From SAR202 cluster bacterium bin87 (GTDB taxonomy: Bacteria; Chloroflexota; Dehalococcoidia; Lucifugimonadales; UBA3495): 64,000 nt of DNA. The notes below the pieces were generated by a model. It was not told the DNA's origin and ran no database searches. It was given only the letters and a program-made list of their open reading frames with translations. The stretch spans positions 186,001 through 250,000 of the forward strand of contig MPNC01000003.1 in assembly GCA_002238825.1 (NCBI GenBank). The letters are read 5' to 3'. Positions 7,448-16,194 of this stretch are shown here, one piece after another (position 1 is the first letter of the stretch; the number at the start of each line of letters is the position of its first letter). The position numbers were made by a program, and so were the translations under genes.

Positions 7448-8266
7448 ATGGATTTTGGACTTGAAGGCAAACTGGCATTTGTGGGCGGCGCCAGCCGTGG
7501 CATCGGCAAGGCTATCGCCCTGGAACTCGCCCGCGAGGGCGCCGACGTGGTCGTGGCATCGCGCTCCATGCCCGATCTCGAGGCGACCGCCGCCGAGATC
7601 GTCGAGACCACCGGCCGCCGCGCCATTCCCATGTCCTTCGACGCCACCAATCGTGAGCAGGTTGACCGCGTCATCAACTCCGCCGCCGACACCCTGGGCG
7701 GACTGCACATCCTGGTCAACAGCGCGTCCCTGCCCGGCGGCTCGCCATCGGCCACCGGCCCCATCGAGGACCTCATCGACGAGGAGCTGATCAGCGACTT
7801 CGACGTGAAGTTCGTCGGCGCGCTGCGCTGCTCCCGGGCTGCTATTCCGCTGCTCAAGGAGCAGGGGTTCGGGCGCATCATCAACATCAGCGGCCTCAAC
7901 GCCCGCAACGCCGGCAACCTCAGCGGCGGCGCGCGCAACACCTCGCTGGTGCACATGACCAAGACCCTGGCGTCCCAGCTGGGACAGTTCGGCATCACCG
8001 TGAACTGCATCCATCCCGGCACCACCCGCACCGAGCGCACGCCGAGCCTGCTGGCCGCCCGCGCCGAGCAGTTGGGCGTCTCGCCGGAGGAGGCCGAGGC
8101 GCAGGACTTCTCCCCCGGCTCCGCGCGCGGCAACCATATCTGCCGCATGGTCGACGCCTCGGAGATCGGCTACCTGACCGCCTTCCTCGCCTCCGACAAG
8201 GCCTGGGCCATCACCGGCGAGCTGATCGCAGCCGGCGGCGGCACCGGCAGCGCGGTGTACTACTAA
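7448..8266 (+). CDS. Short-chain dehydrogenase/reductase-fold protein lacking the catalytic Tyr and Lys
   Basis: 272 residues; ATG preceded by GGAGG. The N-terminal Rossmann motif GGASRGIG (13-20) and the strand VASRS point to an NAD(P)-binding SDR fold, and Ser148 stands in the usual INIS position. The YxxxK motif is absent: the aligned stretch reads GGARNTSLVHMTK, with Gly and Asn where Tyr and Lys are expected, and no Tyr occurs between residues 148 and 200. The fold may therefore bind cofactor without classical redox catalysis, or serve another reaction. It precedes a CoA-transferase and an enoyl-CoA hydratase, so an acyl-CoA role is possible. A hairpin terminator follows. Confidence 0.85.
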   Translation: MDFGLEGKLAFVGGASRGIGKAIALELAREGADVVVASRSMPDLEATAAEIVETTGRRAIPMSFDATNREQVDRVINSAADTLGGLHILVNSASLPGGSPSATGPIEDLIDEELISDFDVKFVGALRCSRAAIPLLKEQGFGRIINISGLNARNAGNLSGGARNTSLVHMTKTLASQLGQFGITVNCIHPGTTRTERTPSLLAARAEQLGVSPEEAEAQDFSPGSARGNHICRMVDASEIGYLTAFLASDKAWAITGELIAAGGGTGSAVYY

Positions 8267-8276
8267 GGGGAACGCC

Positions 8277-8315
8277 AAACCCGGCGGCGATAGCAATGCC
8301 GTCGTCGCCGGGTTT
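8277..8315. terminator. Hairpin terminator after the SDR-like gene
   Basis: A 14-bp stem (AAACCCGGCGGCGA paired with TCGTCGCCGGGTTT, one G-T pair) with an 11-nt loop, 10 bp after the stop codon. A U-tract is short, so this is a probable rather than classical Rho-independent terminator. Confidence 0.65.
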
Positions 8316-8463
8316 ACTCAGGATTGAGATCCAAGCGCGGCGGTAAAACGTTTCCATTTCGTAGCGCTAGACAAATGGCCGGTCAACGTTTTGATGCTGT
8401 TGCGGGAATATCACGAGAAGTACCAACACAGCATAGCCAGCACGTGACACCCAGGCGGTGACC

Positions 8464-9666
8464 ATGACCAACACATCCGCTCCCCTCTCCGGCGTGCGCG
8501 TCGCCGACTTCTCCGTCCACGCTGCCGGACCCTTCGCCGGCATGATCCTGGCCTCCCTGGGCGCCGACGTGATCAAGGTCGAGTCGGCGGCGCGCCTGGA
8601 CATCACGCGCCGGCCCCACGCCATGTACGGCAAACCCCCGTCGTCCTTTGAGCAGGTCAACGCCAGCAAGCGCTCCGTCACTCTCAACCTCAAGGAGGCG
8701 CGGGCGCTGGAACTGGCCTACGACTTGGTGCGCATCTCTGACGTCGTATTGGAGAACTTCCGACCCGGAGTGATGGACCGCCTGGGCCTGGGCTACCCGC
8801 AACTGCGTGAGATCAAGCCCGACATCATCATGGTGTCGCTGTCGTCCAACGGGCAGACCGGACCCGAGGCGCGCTACGCCGGATACGCCCCCATGTTTGC
8901 CGCGCTGGGTGGGCTCGGCTACCTCACCGGCTATCCCGACGGGCCTCCGGTTGAACTGCGCCACGCCATGGACCACACCGGCGGGATGATGGCGGCCTTC
9001 TCCGCCGTCGCCGCCCTGTGCGCCCACCGCAACCACCAGGTGGGCCAGCGCGCCGACGTCGCCGTGCGTGACATAGCCACCGCCTTCATGGGCCACGCGC
9101 TGATGGACACCGCCATGAACGACCGGGACGCCGCCCGATTGGGCAACCGCGACGACGCTATGGCTCCCCACGGCGTATTTCCCTGCGTCGGCGAGGACCA
9201 GTGGGTAACCATCGTGGTGGCCGACGATGCGGAGTGGCGCGCGCTGAAGGTGGCCATGGGCAACCCCGAATGGGCCGATGCCGACGAGTATGGCGACGCC
9301 TTCCTGCGCTGGCGGAACCAGGACACGCTGGAGTGCCGGCTATCCGAGTGGACCGCCACACGCCGCGCCGAGGAAGTGACGGCGGTGCTGCAATCCGCTG
9401 GCGTCGCTGCTTTCCCGTCGCTATCCGCCGACCAGCTCATGGTCGACCCGCATCTCGCCGAGCGGGACGCCTTTCCCGCCACCGTCCATGCCGAGAAGGG
9501 CGAGCAGCGAGCCGTGGCCCCACCGTGGCGCTTCTCCGAGACCTCCACCGACCCCCTGCGCTGGACGCCCGACCTTGGCGAGCACAACCGCGAGGTATTC
9601 TGCGGCCTGCTGGGCATGGAAGAATCGGAGCTTGCCCGCCTGCAGGAAACCCACATCGTCTGGTAA
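8464..9666 (+). CDS. CaiB/BaiF family (type III) CoA-transferase
   Basis: 400 residues from ATG 8464; a GTG two codons upstream is possible. Diagnostic elements are LASLGADVIKVES near the N-terminus, SKRSVTLNLK, LENFRPGVMDRLGLGY and the probable nucleophile Asp170 in AMDHTGGMMAAF. The ending LGEHNREVFCGLLGM is the family C-terminus. It transfers CoA between carboxylic acids, substrate unknown. It is followed 25 bp downstream by an enoyl-CoA hydratase gene, a pairing that suggests activation of an acid followed by a beta-oxidation-like hydration or isomerisation. Confidence 0.94.
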   Translation: MTNTSAPLSGVRVADFSVHAAGPFAGMILASLGADVIKVESAARLDITRRPHAMYGKPPSSFEQVNASKRSVTLNLKEARALELAYDLVRISDVVLENFRPGVMDRLGLGYPQLREIKPDIIMVSLSSNGQTGPEARYAGYAPMFAALGGLGYLTGYPDGPPVELRHAMDHTGGMMAAFSAVAALCAHRNHQVGQRADVAVRDIATAFMGHALMDTAMNDRDAARLGNRDDAMAPHGVFPCVGEDQWVTIVVADDAEWRALKVAMGNPEWADADEYGDAFLRWRNQDTLECRLSEWTATRRAEEVTAVLQSAGVAAFPSLSADQLMVDPHLAERDAFPATVHAEKGEQRAVAPPWRFSETSTDPLRWTPDLGEHNREVFCGLLGMEESELARLQETHIVW

Positions 9667-9691
9667 CCCTTCGTCCCACTGGAGAAAGATA

Positions 9692-10498
9692 GTGACCGAC
9701 TACTCCTCATACCAGCACCTGCTCATCGAAAAGTCCGACGGGATCATCACCCTCACGATGAACCGTCCGGAGACCCTCAACTCCACCAACTTCCGGCTGC
9801 ATAACGAGCTCAGCCGCATCTGGCTGGACATCGGCGCCGACCCCGAGGTTCGGGTCGCCGTGGTCACCGGCGCCGGCGAGGCGTTCTCTGCCGGCGGCGA
9901 CTTCGAGATGATCGAGCAGGCCATCGACAATCCGGCCATCGTCGCCCAGAACACCAAGGAAGCCGGCGACATCGTCTACAACATCCTGAACCTGGACAAG
10001 CCGGTCATCTCCGCCATCAACGGCGTGGCCGTGGGCGCGGGCCTGGCCGTCGCGCTGATGGCCGACATCTCCATCGCCGCCGAGGATGCCCGCATCACCG
10101 ACGGACACATCCGGCTGGGCGTCGCCGCCGGCGATCACGCCGCCATCATCTGGCCGCTGCTGTGCGGCATGGCCAAGGCCAAGTACTACCTGCTCACCTG
10201 CGACTTCCTGGACGGCAGGGAGGCCGAGCGCATCGGACTGGTCAGCATGGCCGTGCCCCGGGACGAGCTGATGGAAACCGCCATCCGCGTCGCCCGCCGC
10301 CTGGCCGACGGCCCGCAGCCGGCCATTCGCTTCACCAAGCGCGCGTTGAACCAGTGGCTCCGCCAGGCTGGCCACACCTCCTTCGACTACTCCCTCCTGG
10401 CCGAGGCCCTGGGATTTTTCGGCGACGACGTGAAGGAGGGCCTGGCCGCCCTGCGCGAACGTCGCCGCCCTGAATACCCGTCGGCGCAGGAGGGGTGA
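9692..10498 (+). CDS. Enoyl-CoA hydratase/isomerase family (crotonase) protein
   Basis: 268 residues from GTG 9692, chosen because GGAG lies eight bases upstream and the protein then starts as typical crotonases do; the longer open frame upstream overlaps the CoA-transferase gene. Key blocks are the first oxyanion-hole region [11 protein letters not shown], the second one [23 protein letters not shown], and [13 protein letters not shown]. The usual Glu at the second catalytic position is not obvious (Asp or His stands nearby), so hydratase versus other crotonase chemistry is open. It forms an operon with the CoA-transferase upstream and the small aspartic protease immediately downstream. Confidence 0.92.
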   Translation: MTDYSSYQHLLIEKSDGIITLTMNRPETLNSTNFRLHNELSRIWLDIGADPEVRVAVVTGAGEAFSAGGDFEMIEQAIDNPAIVAQNTKEAGDIVYNILNLDKPVISAINGVAVGAGLAVALMADISIAAEDARITDGHIRLGVAAGDHAAIIWPLLCGMAKAKYYLLTCDFLDGREAERIGLVSMAVPRDELMETAIRVARRLADGPQPAIRFTKRALNQWLRQAGHTSFDYSLLAEALGFFGDDVKEGLAALRERRRPEYPSAQEG

Positions 10499-10499
10499 C

Positions 10500-10871
10500 A
10501 TGGGAACATTTACTTACCCAATAGAAGTGATTTCGGCGGATGGAAGCCGGTCGGAGACCGTCGACGCGACGGTTGATACCGGTTCAACCTACACCTGCCT
10601 GCCGTCGGACCTCTTGGGCCGCCTGGGAGTGGCACCACGGCGTCGTATCCAGTCAGAACTTGCCGACGGGAGCATAGTCGAGGATGCAGTAGGCGAAGCG
10701 CGGGTTAGGGTCGAGGGCATCGAAACGACCACCATCGTAGTATTCGTCGACGAGGCGGCCCCAACGCTGCTCGGCGCATACACCCTGGAAGGAGCGCTGC
10801 TGGTGGTAGACCCGGTGCGTCAGCGGCTGGCTCCCACGCATGCGCTGCGGTATGCGCGGAGGCAGCGATAG
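10500..10871 (+). CDS. Retropepsin-like (clan AA) aspartic protease, single domain, copy 2
   Basis: 123 residues; starts one base after the enoyl-CoA hydratase stop with an AGGAGG site, so translation is coupled. The active-site loop is TVDTGSTYTCLP (about residues 25-36), followed by ELADGS and the second element TLLGAYTLEGALLVVDPV near residue 95. It is the same family as the proteins at 3708 and 17340 but is clearly diverged from them. There is no signal peptide. Such small proteases are thought to work as dimers; the target is unknown. Its place at the end of an acyl-CoA operon gives no clue to function. Confidence 0.78.
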   Translation: MGTFTYPIEVISADGSRSETVDATVDTGSTYTCLPSDLLGRLGVAPRRRIQSELADGSIVEDAVGEARVRVEGIETTTIVVFVDEAAPTLLGAYTLEGALLVVDPVRQRLAPTHALRYARRQR

Positions 10872-10890
10872 TCTCGTTGGCACGCTTCGC

Positions 10891-10919
10891 TTGTCGCCCC
10901 GCCCGGCTTGCGTTATAAA
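10891..10919 (+). promoter_or_regulatory. Sigma-70 type promoter for nudC
   Basis: TTGTCG (10891-10896) and TATAAA (10914-10919) with a 17-bp spacer, about 65 bp before the nudC start codon. Confidence 0.5.
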
Positions 10920-10983
10920 ACGCTGCATGAACCGCCGCACGCGCGTGATCGCGGCCTGAACCTGACCGACCAGGGGATTTTCA

Positions 10984-11919
10984 ATGACCTACCCACCCCA
11001 TATCTTTGCCGACAACCCCATCAACCGCGGCGAGACCGAGCGTCGCGACGAGGACTGGATACTCCAACAGGCCGAGGATCCCGCCAGCAGGTTCCTGCCC
11101 TTCCGCAACCTCAACGTGCTCCTGACTGATCAGACCCCGCCCGAGCTGGGCTGGCTCAGCCCGGCCATACTGCGATCCCCGCCTCCGGAAGCCGAGTGGA
11201 TCTTTCTCGGCCTCCTGGACGGCGTCGCTCACTTCTCCATTGACCTGTCCAAGTCTGCCAATGCGTCCGACCGCGTGGAGGAAGAGACGGGCTGGCGCTT
11301 CGAAGATTGCCGCACGGCTGGCGAGACCATGTCCGGCCCCAACACCGGTTTGCTATCCCACGCCCGGGCGCAGCTGGACTGGAACCTGCGCCACGGATTC
11401 TGCTCCGTGTGCGGCCATCCCACCGACAAGAAGCGCGGCGGCCAGTCCCGCCAGTGCTCGTCCTGCAACGCCCAGCATTTCCCACGCACCGACCCGGTGG
11501 TCATCACCGTTGTCGCCGACGTGGAGCGCGACCGCTGCCTGCTGGGTCAGTCCCGGGGGCGTCTCCAGCGCATGCGCGCCTACTCCGCCCTGGCCGGCTT
11601 CATGGACCAGGGTGAGGCCATTGAGGAGGCCGTGGCCCGCGAGGTCATGGAGGAGGCCGGCATCAAGGTCAAAAACGTCCGCTATCACTCATCCCAGCCG
11701 TGGCCCTTCCCGTCCTCCCTGATGATTGGCTGCCTGGCCGAGGCCGACACCACCGATATCAACATGGACGACGAGGAGATGACCGACGTGCGCTGGTTCG
11801 ACCGGTCGGAGGTTTTGCTGGCCCTTGAAGGACGCAGCGAAGAGCTGACCGTGCCGGGCCCCATCGCCATCGCCCACCACCTGATCAAGTCGTGGGCCAC
11901 GGGCGCAATGACTGTGTAG
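10984..11919 (+). CDS. nudC: NAD(+) diphosphatase / NADH pyrophosphatase (Nudix)
   Basis: 311 residues. A zinc ribbon (CSVCGHP ... CSSCNAQHFPRTDP, about residues 140-175) precedes the Nudix domain. The Nudix box is GFMDQGEAIEEAVAREVMEE (about 205-225) and the downstream SQPWPFPSS is the signature of NADH pyrophosphatases; together these identify NudC. The enzyme splits NAD(H) into NMN(H) and AMP and also removes NAD caps from RNA in studied bacteria. The N-terminal third is the usual family domain. A promoter-like sequence lies upstream, so the gene is probably transcribed on its own. Confidence 0.94.
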   Translation: MTYPPHIFADNPINRGETERRDEDWILQQAEDPASRFLPFRNLNVLLTDQTPPELGWLSPAILRSPPPEAEWIFLGLLDGVAHFSIDLSKSANASDRVEEETGWRFEDCRTAGETMSGPNTGLLSHARAQLDWNLRHGFCSVCGHPTDKKRGGQSRQCSSCNAQHFPRTDPVVITVVADVERDRCLLGQSRGRLQRMRAYSALAGFMDQGEAIEEAVAREVMEEAGIKVKNVRYHSSQPWPFPSSLMIGCLAEADTTDINMDDEEMTDVRWFDRSEVLLALEGRSEELTVPGPIAIAHHLIKSWATGAMTV

Positions 11920-12042
11920 TCGCCTTCTTGCTGCCCGTCCGGTACCCCGCAGTACACACAGGAATCACCTGACAGCGGCTTGTTGCGCCTCCGGCGAGCG
12001 ATTCCATATCGTGGAATCAACGCTCACTGGAGGTCAGGCATT

Positions 12043-12657
12043 TTGATCAGTTGGATCCCGACGGACAGCGTCGCGCTTCTTGCCGCTGAAGAAGCGGAGT
12101 GGATGGAATGGCCCTCGGTGCCCTTTCCCGAGTACACCCACGACCGCCTGCGAGAATTTGCACATTACCTGTTGAGCGCATCCGGGGGTGACCTGTCGGC
12201 CGGACTGCCTGCCCTGAGCAGTTCCGGGCTCTATACACTGCTGGTTGTCGTCGCACGAACTGCGGGTGTCGGGGGTGAACCAACGACCCTGGACCGACGC
12301 ATTGCGGCCCAATTGCCTGCTGTCACTCCGGCTTTGCTCGCCGAGCTGCGCCGCCGTGATTATCGGGGTCTGGGAGACGATCCAACCGGGCCGGTGCACC
12401 GGGGCCGGCTGCTCCAGTTGGTGGGCGCGTTCACGCCCCTTGCTCCACTTGGCGCCACGTTCCACCAACGCCAGAAAATGTCAGGCGCCTGCCCATTCTG
12501 TTCCGGGGCGGAGATGCTGCAGGTGTCCCTTCCCGCGGTGACCTGGCGTTGCTTTGGATGCGACCGATCCGGCGGCCTGCGCGAATTCGCCGAATGCCTG
12601 CTCACCCGCGCCCTGCAGGTCCTGGAACGCTCGGCGGCCCCAGGACACCTTTCATGA
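12043..12657 (+). CDS. Protein of unknown function with a C-terminal CHC2-type zinc ribbon
   Basis: 204 residues from TTG 12043, chosen for the CTGGAGG ten bases upstream; an ATG at 11980 lacks a site. Residues 1-140 are alpha-helical looking and not recognised. The C-terminus has CPFCSG followed 18 residues later by CFGCDRSGGLREF, which resembles the CHC2/DnaG-type zinc finger that binds single-stranded DNA. No TOPRIM or primase catalytic domain follows, so it is not a primase. The 3' end overlaps by 56 bp the end of the convergent lipoprotein gene. A nucleic-acid-binding role is inference only. Confidence 0.68.
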   Translation: MISWIPTDSVALLAAEEAEWMEWPSVPFPEYTHDRLREFAHYLLSASGGDLSAGLPALSSSGLYTLLVVVARTAGVGGEPTTLDRRIAAQLPAVTPALLAELRRRDYRGLGDDPTGPVHRGRLLQLVGAFTPLAPLGATFHQRQKMSGACPFCSGAEMLQVSLPAVTWRCFGCDRSGGLREFAECLLTRALQVLERSAAPGHLS

Positions 12658-14695
12658 CCCAGACCCGGTACCGGGCCCGCTCCATGGTGGCCGGCGCCAC
12701 GGGTGAGACTGCTACTACCAGCCGGCCGCCGTCGGCCACCGGCCCGTGCGCCACGCGACCGGCATACTGCTGGCTGTCAGCGTCCCACTCCAATTCCATC
12801 CTTGTCGCCACCGGTTCCGCGCCATCCTCGATAACCCACACGATCCAGTCCTGCCGCACCCGGTTGTTGACCAGCACAAAACCGTCCGACTGCCAATCCT
12901 CGCCATCCGCCTGGCCGGTGTCCCATGAGAACGCCATCGTGTGCACGCAGGCCCCGATGCCGTGGATGGCGTCGTCGGTGACATAGTGGAACCGCACCAG
13001 CGCATCCTGGCCGGCGTAGTCGGTCAGCGGGACCATCACGTCAAGCCAACCCTTGGAGCCCGTGTAGCCGTGGCCGTAGCTGTTGCCCAGCGGGTTGGCG
13101 TCGGTCGTGCCTTCGGCGGGAAGCACGTCCCAGGTCTGCCCGCCATCGGTCGATGCCTCGAGGTAAAGGTAGTCCCAATCTTCCTCGATGTCGTACCAGA
13201 GGCCGAACGACAGCGACGGTTCCTCGCCGCCTGATGCCACCGCGGGCACCGTCAACTCGCGCGTCAGCGTTGATGACGTGTCGTCGCCCCGGTTGCTCCA
13301 CCAGCACCCGGCTTCCGGCACGTCCGTGGGCAGCAATTGGGTGACCGCATCACCCTCGAACTGCACCATCACGGATCCGTTGGCGGCCTTCAGTTCGACG
13401 TAGTCGATTCCGTACTGGGGCAGCGACACTTTCGTCCCGTCGTCGCCGGCGCGCTCCGTTCGGGTGATGTCGGCCTCCACATCCAGGCCCGCGTATCCGA
13501 ATGGACCCTGATCGTCGTCGAGCAGGTTGGCGACCATCCAGTCGGCGAACACGGAGTGGAAGTCTGCGGGTTCGCCGGCTACGGTCTCGGCCTTCCTGTC
13601 CGTCAGAAAAGCGTCGACGGCGGCGATGCCGTTGTCCGGCCCGGCCAGGAGATCGTGCAAGCCGCCCTCGGGGACGTACTGCTCCCACAGGTAGTGAGCG
13701 AACAGGGACGCCGCTCCATAGTTCAGGCCGATGTCACTGTCCAGGTCCTTGGGCCAATTGACCAGCGATGCGTTGGGCCGTCGCAGGTAGTACCGCATGC
13801 TGCCCGGCGAGTACCCCGCCTCGGTGACGGCCAGCTCGGACAGCCCCTCGTTGAGCCACGTGGCCTCTGCCGGGTCCGCGTACCAGTGGATGGCGTGCTG
13901 CAGCTCGTGGGCCAGGACGGTGAGATATTCCGGGCTGCCCAGGGGGATTTCCCGCGCGTTGATGTAGATGGCGGGCACGCCGTTGCTGAACGGCTGCACC
14001 GATGCCGGATACGGGTCCGCCCCCGACACGTACCCGCCGACCCCCGGTATCCGGCCGTTGATGATGTGCCCCCGCTGCGGATCAGCGTCAGACCCGGGGG
14101 CCGCGCCGAAGGCCGCCGTGACCGTCGGGTAGATCTGCCCTTCAACATCCGACACCGACCGTTGGAGGTCAGCGTCGTCCACATTCAAACCCTGTTCGAT
14201 CCACCAGTAGGCGTGCTCGGACACCGCGGCCAGTACAAACTCCTTGCTCACCATCCTGCTGCGGGGATAGTCCAGCGTCCAGAAGTTCGTCGTGTGCCCG
14301 ACTTCGGGAAGCCCGTCGGAGAAGCGCGCCGGCTGCGCGTTGGGTTCCACCCCGCCCCAGCGGAGTTGCCGGGCCAACTCTTGTAGGTCGCGGTCCGGCG
14401 GGACCGGGAAATCGGCGGCGACCATCGCGTCGTGGGGCATGGTTGGTTGGACGGCGGCCGCCGGTTCCGGCGCACCTGGTGGCGCGCCGGCCGCACTGCC
14501 GACGGTGGGCGCGGCCACGCTTGTGGGAGTCGCACCGGAGCCTCCACCGTTGGCTGGTGTGTACTGACGAGAAGGCGAGCTGATCGTGGGTGCTGGTACT
14601 GCTGTCGGTGGCGTAGATGACGCTGGCTCACAGGCCAGTCCGATCAGCAAAAACGCGGCCAACGCCGCGCCTGTAATGAATCGCGTTATGCCCAT
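12602..14695 (-). CDS. Secreted lipoprotein zinc metallopeptidase, immune inhibitor A (M6)-like
   Basis: 697 residues. The lipobox LIGLAC places the lipidated Cys at residue 22. It is followed by a low-complexity Pro/Ser/Thr/Gly linker to about residue 95. The catalytic domain has HELQH (263-267) and a downstream NEGLSELA with Glu283, i.e. an HExxH...E zinc site. The C-terminal half contains a jelly-roll-like segment (GNSYGHGYTGSKGWLDVMVPLTDYAG region, about 545-600) that recalls M6 immune inhibitor A peptidases. It is probably anchored on the outer face of the cytoplasmic membrane and degrades extracellular protein. The 3' end overlaps the convergent zinc-ribbon gene. Confidence 0.85.
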   Translation of the reverse strand: MGITRFITGAALAAFLLIGLACEPASSTPPTAVPAPTISSPSRQYTPANGGGSGATPTSVAAPTVGSAAGAPPGAPEPAAAVQPTMPHDAMVAADFPVPPDRDLQELARQLRWGGVEPNAQPARFSDGLPEVGHTTNFWTLDYPRSRMVSKEFVLAAVSEHAYWWIEQGLNVDDADLQRSVSDVEGQIYPTVTAAFGAAPGSDADPQRGHIINGRIPGVGGYVSGADPYPASVQPFSNGVPAIYINAREIPLGSPEYLTVLAHELQHAIHWYADPAEATWLNEGLSELAVTEAGYSPGSMRYYLRRPNASLVNWPKDLDSDIGLNYGAASLFAHYLWEQYVPEGGLHDLLAGPDNGIAAVDAFLTDRKAETVAGEPADFHSVFADWMVANLLDDDQGPFGYAGLDVEADITRTERAGDDGTKVSLPQYGIDYVELKAANGSVMVQFEGDAVTQLLPTDVPEAGCWWSNRGDDTSSTLTRELTVPAVASGGEEPSLSFGLWYDIEEDWDYLYLEASTDGGQTWDVLPAEGTTDANPLGNSYGHGYTGSKGWLDVMVPLTDYAGQDALVRFHYVTDDAIHGIGACVHTMAFSWDTGQADGEDWQSDGFVLVNNRVRQDWIVWVIEDGAEPVATRMELEWDADSQQYAGRVAHGPVADGGRLVVAVSPVAPATMERARYRVWVMKGVLGPPSVPGPAGRG

Positions 14696-14763
14696 TGCGG
14701 TGCGTCCCTGGCGGGTGTTTGCTGGTTGCCCATTCTTAACTCGCTCTAAAGCCCGTACCTGAG

Positions 14764-15372
14764 TTACGTTGATGGCTCAGCCTGCGGATCCGTGTTGTAC
14801 CGGTTCATCGCAATGTTGATCCCATCGGTAAGCAGGCATTCGACGGCCTCGGCGGCCCGCTCAATAGACGCCTTCACCGCGGGCTGCTCCTCATCGGAAA
14901 ACCGGCCCAGAACGTGGTCTACGCTGCCGGACATGCCCGGCCCGCCAATGCCGATGCGTAGCCGGGGAAAATCGACAGTGCGCACGGTGCGAATGATGTC
15001 CTTGATGCCGTTGTGTCCGGCGTCAGAACCGCGAGCCCGCAGGCGAATGCGCCCCAGCGGCAGCGCCATCTCGTCGTACACGATGACCAGGTCGGCTGGC
15101 CGTCCGCCGAAGCGTGCCAGCAGGTACCCCACCGACTCGCCGGACAGGTTCATGAAGGTGCGAGGCTTGGCCAGCACCACCGCCGTGCCTTCGCGATAGC
15201 CCTGCCCCAGCACCGTGGTCCGCCGCCGATCCTTGACGGCAATGCCCCAACGCTCGGCCAGCAGGTCCACGCACCCGAACCCCACGTTGTGCCGGGTATC
15301 CCGATACCGCGGCCCGGGGTTTCCCAGGCCGACCACGATCAGGGGTGCGGCGCGTTGTTGCGTTTCCTCCAT
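14764..15372 (-). CDS. pth: Peptidyl-tRNA hydrolase
   Basis: 202 residues. Recycles tRNA from prematurely released peptidyl-tRNA in the cytoplasm. The N-terminal VVGLGNPGPRY and DTRHNVGF hold the first catalytic residues (Asn and the catalytic His), FMNLSGESV the second Asn, and GSDAGHNGIKDI the third conserved block. Length is as usual for bacterial Pth. A short N-terminal extension (MEETQQRAAP) precedes the domain. The gene is flanked by the Uma2 and lipoprotein genes on the same strand but with gaps that do not prove an operon. Confidence 0.96.
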   Translation of the reverse strand: MEETQQRAAPLIVVGLGNPGPRYRDTRHNVGFGCVDLLAERWGIAVKDRRRTTVLGQGYREGTAVVLAKPRTFMNLSGESVGYLLARFGGRPADLVIVYDEMALPLGRIRLRARGSDAGHNGIKDIIRTVRTVDFPRLRIGIGGPGMSGSVDHVLGRFSDEEQPAVKASIERAAEAVECLLTDGINIAMNRYNTDPQAEPST

Positions 15373-15408
15373 GGATGATACCGGCGATCAAATGGCCAAC
15401 GCCCGCCA

Positions 15409-16065
15409 TCAGTCCACGGCGGGTATAAAGTCGGCCAATTCGAGCGCCACGTCCGGAAATGCTTGCGGGCTCACCGTGCCATCCAACGGGATAACGCGGA
15501 CGTGTGCGTAGGCGGACCCTTCCGGCTCGGTGTTGACCACCAACTCCCCGGCGCGCAGATTGGCAACCCACACTTCGGGTATGCCCGCCGCGGCGTACCG
15601 GGCCAACTTCTCCCCAAGGTCAAACTCCAGCGAGCTGTCGGCAACTTCAACCAGCAGGTACACGTCCGACGGCAGGACCGGCGCGATGTCGTTGATGGAA
15701 CCCCGCCGGATGACCGCGATGTCCGGCTCCGGCATGGTGGCGTCGTCCAGTTGGATGGGAGCCTGGACTTGCACCATTGCCCGCCGCCCGATGGCCTCGC
15801 GCATCAGGTCGCCCGACCAGTTTACGCTGTTCCGGTGCCGGTTGCCGATAGGCGCCATCTGGATTATCTCCCCGTCCAGCAGTTCAATCCGCTCCTCTTT
15901 TGCCAGTATGCCGGCCGCGCCCAGGGCCAGATACTCATCCACGGTGAACCGACGCCCGGCGCCCACGTCCTCGCGCTCTCCGTCCGACACGATGCCGGCC
16001 GCGACCATCGCGTCCCTTTCGGCCGCGCTGAAGCGACGAGTTGAGCCGGTGCGTGTGGTAGCCAT
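15409..16065 (-). CDS. Uma2 family PD-(D/E)XK endonuclease-like protein
   Basis: 218 residues from ATG 16065, preceded by GAGGACT; an ATG at 16107 with AGGTGG is also possible. Family hallmarks are FTVDEYLAL, ERIELLDGEII, the acidic pair in MPEPDIAVIR, and LLVEVADSSLEFDLGEKLARYAAAGIPEVWV, where the Asp and the E-x-A/S version of the nuclease site are seen. Uma2 (formerly DUF820) proteins are abundant in Cyanobacteria and Chloroflexota and have the restriction-nuclease fold, but their cellular role is unproven. The short N-terminal extension is basic. No partner gene is evident. Confidence 0.88.
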   Translation of the reverse strand: MATTRTGSTRRFSAAERDAMVAAGIVSDGEREDVGAGRRFTVDEYLALGAAGILAKEERIELLDGEIIQMAPIGNRHRNSVNWSGDLMREAIGRRAMVQVQAPIQLDDATMPEPDIAVIRRGSINDIAPVLPSDVYLLVEVADSSLEFDLGEKLARYAAAGIPEVWVANLRAGELVVNTEPEGSAYAHVRVIPLDGTVSPQAFPDVALELADFIPAVD

Positions 16066-16194
16066 CGCAGTCCTCACGATACTCCGGTAGTCAGTGAGCC
16101 GGCTCATTTTACCACCTGCCTGGCGCCTGCCCTGTGCTAAACTACGGCCATCAACCTACCGTGAATACATTCTGTCTGCGGAGCAAACGTTGCC

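Noticed and set aside
13337-14386. Open frame of 349 codons on the plus strand
   Set aside because: It is antisense to the lipoprotein metallopeptidase, whose lipobox, HExxH site and codon use are convincing.
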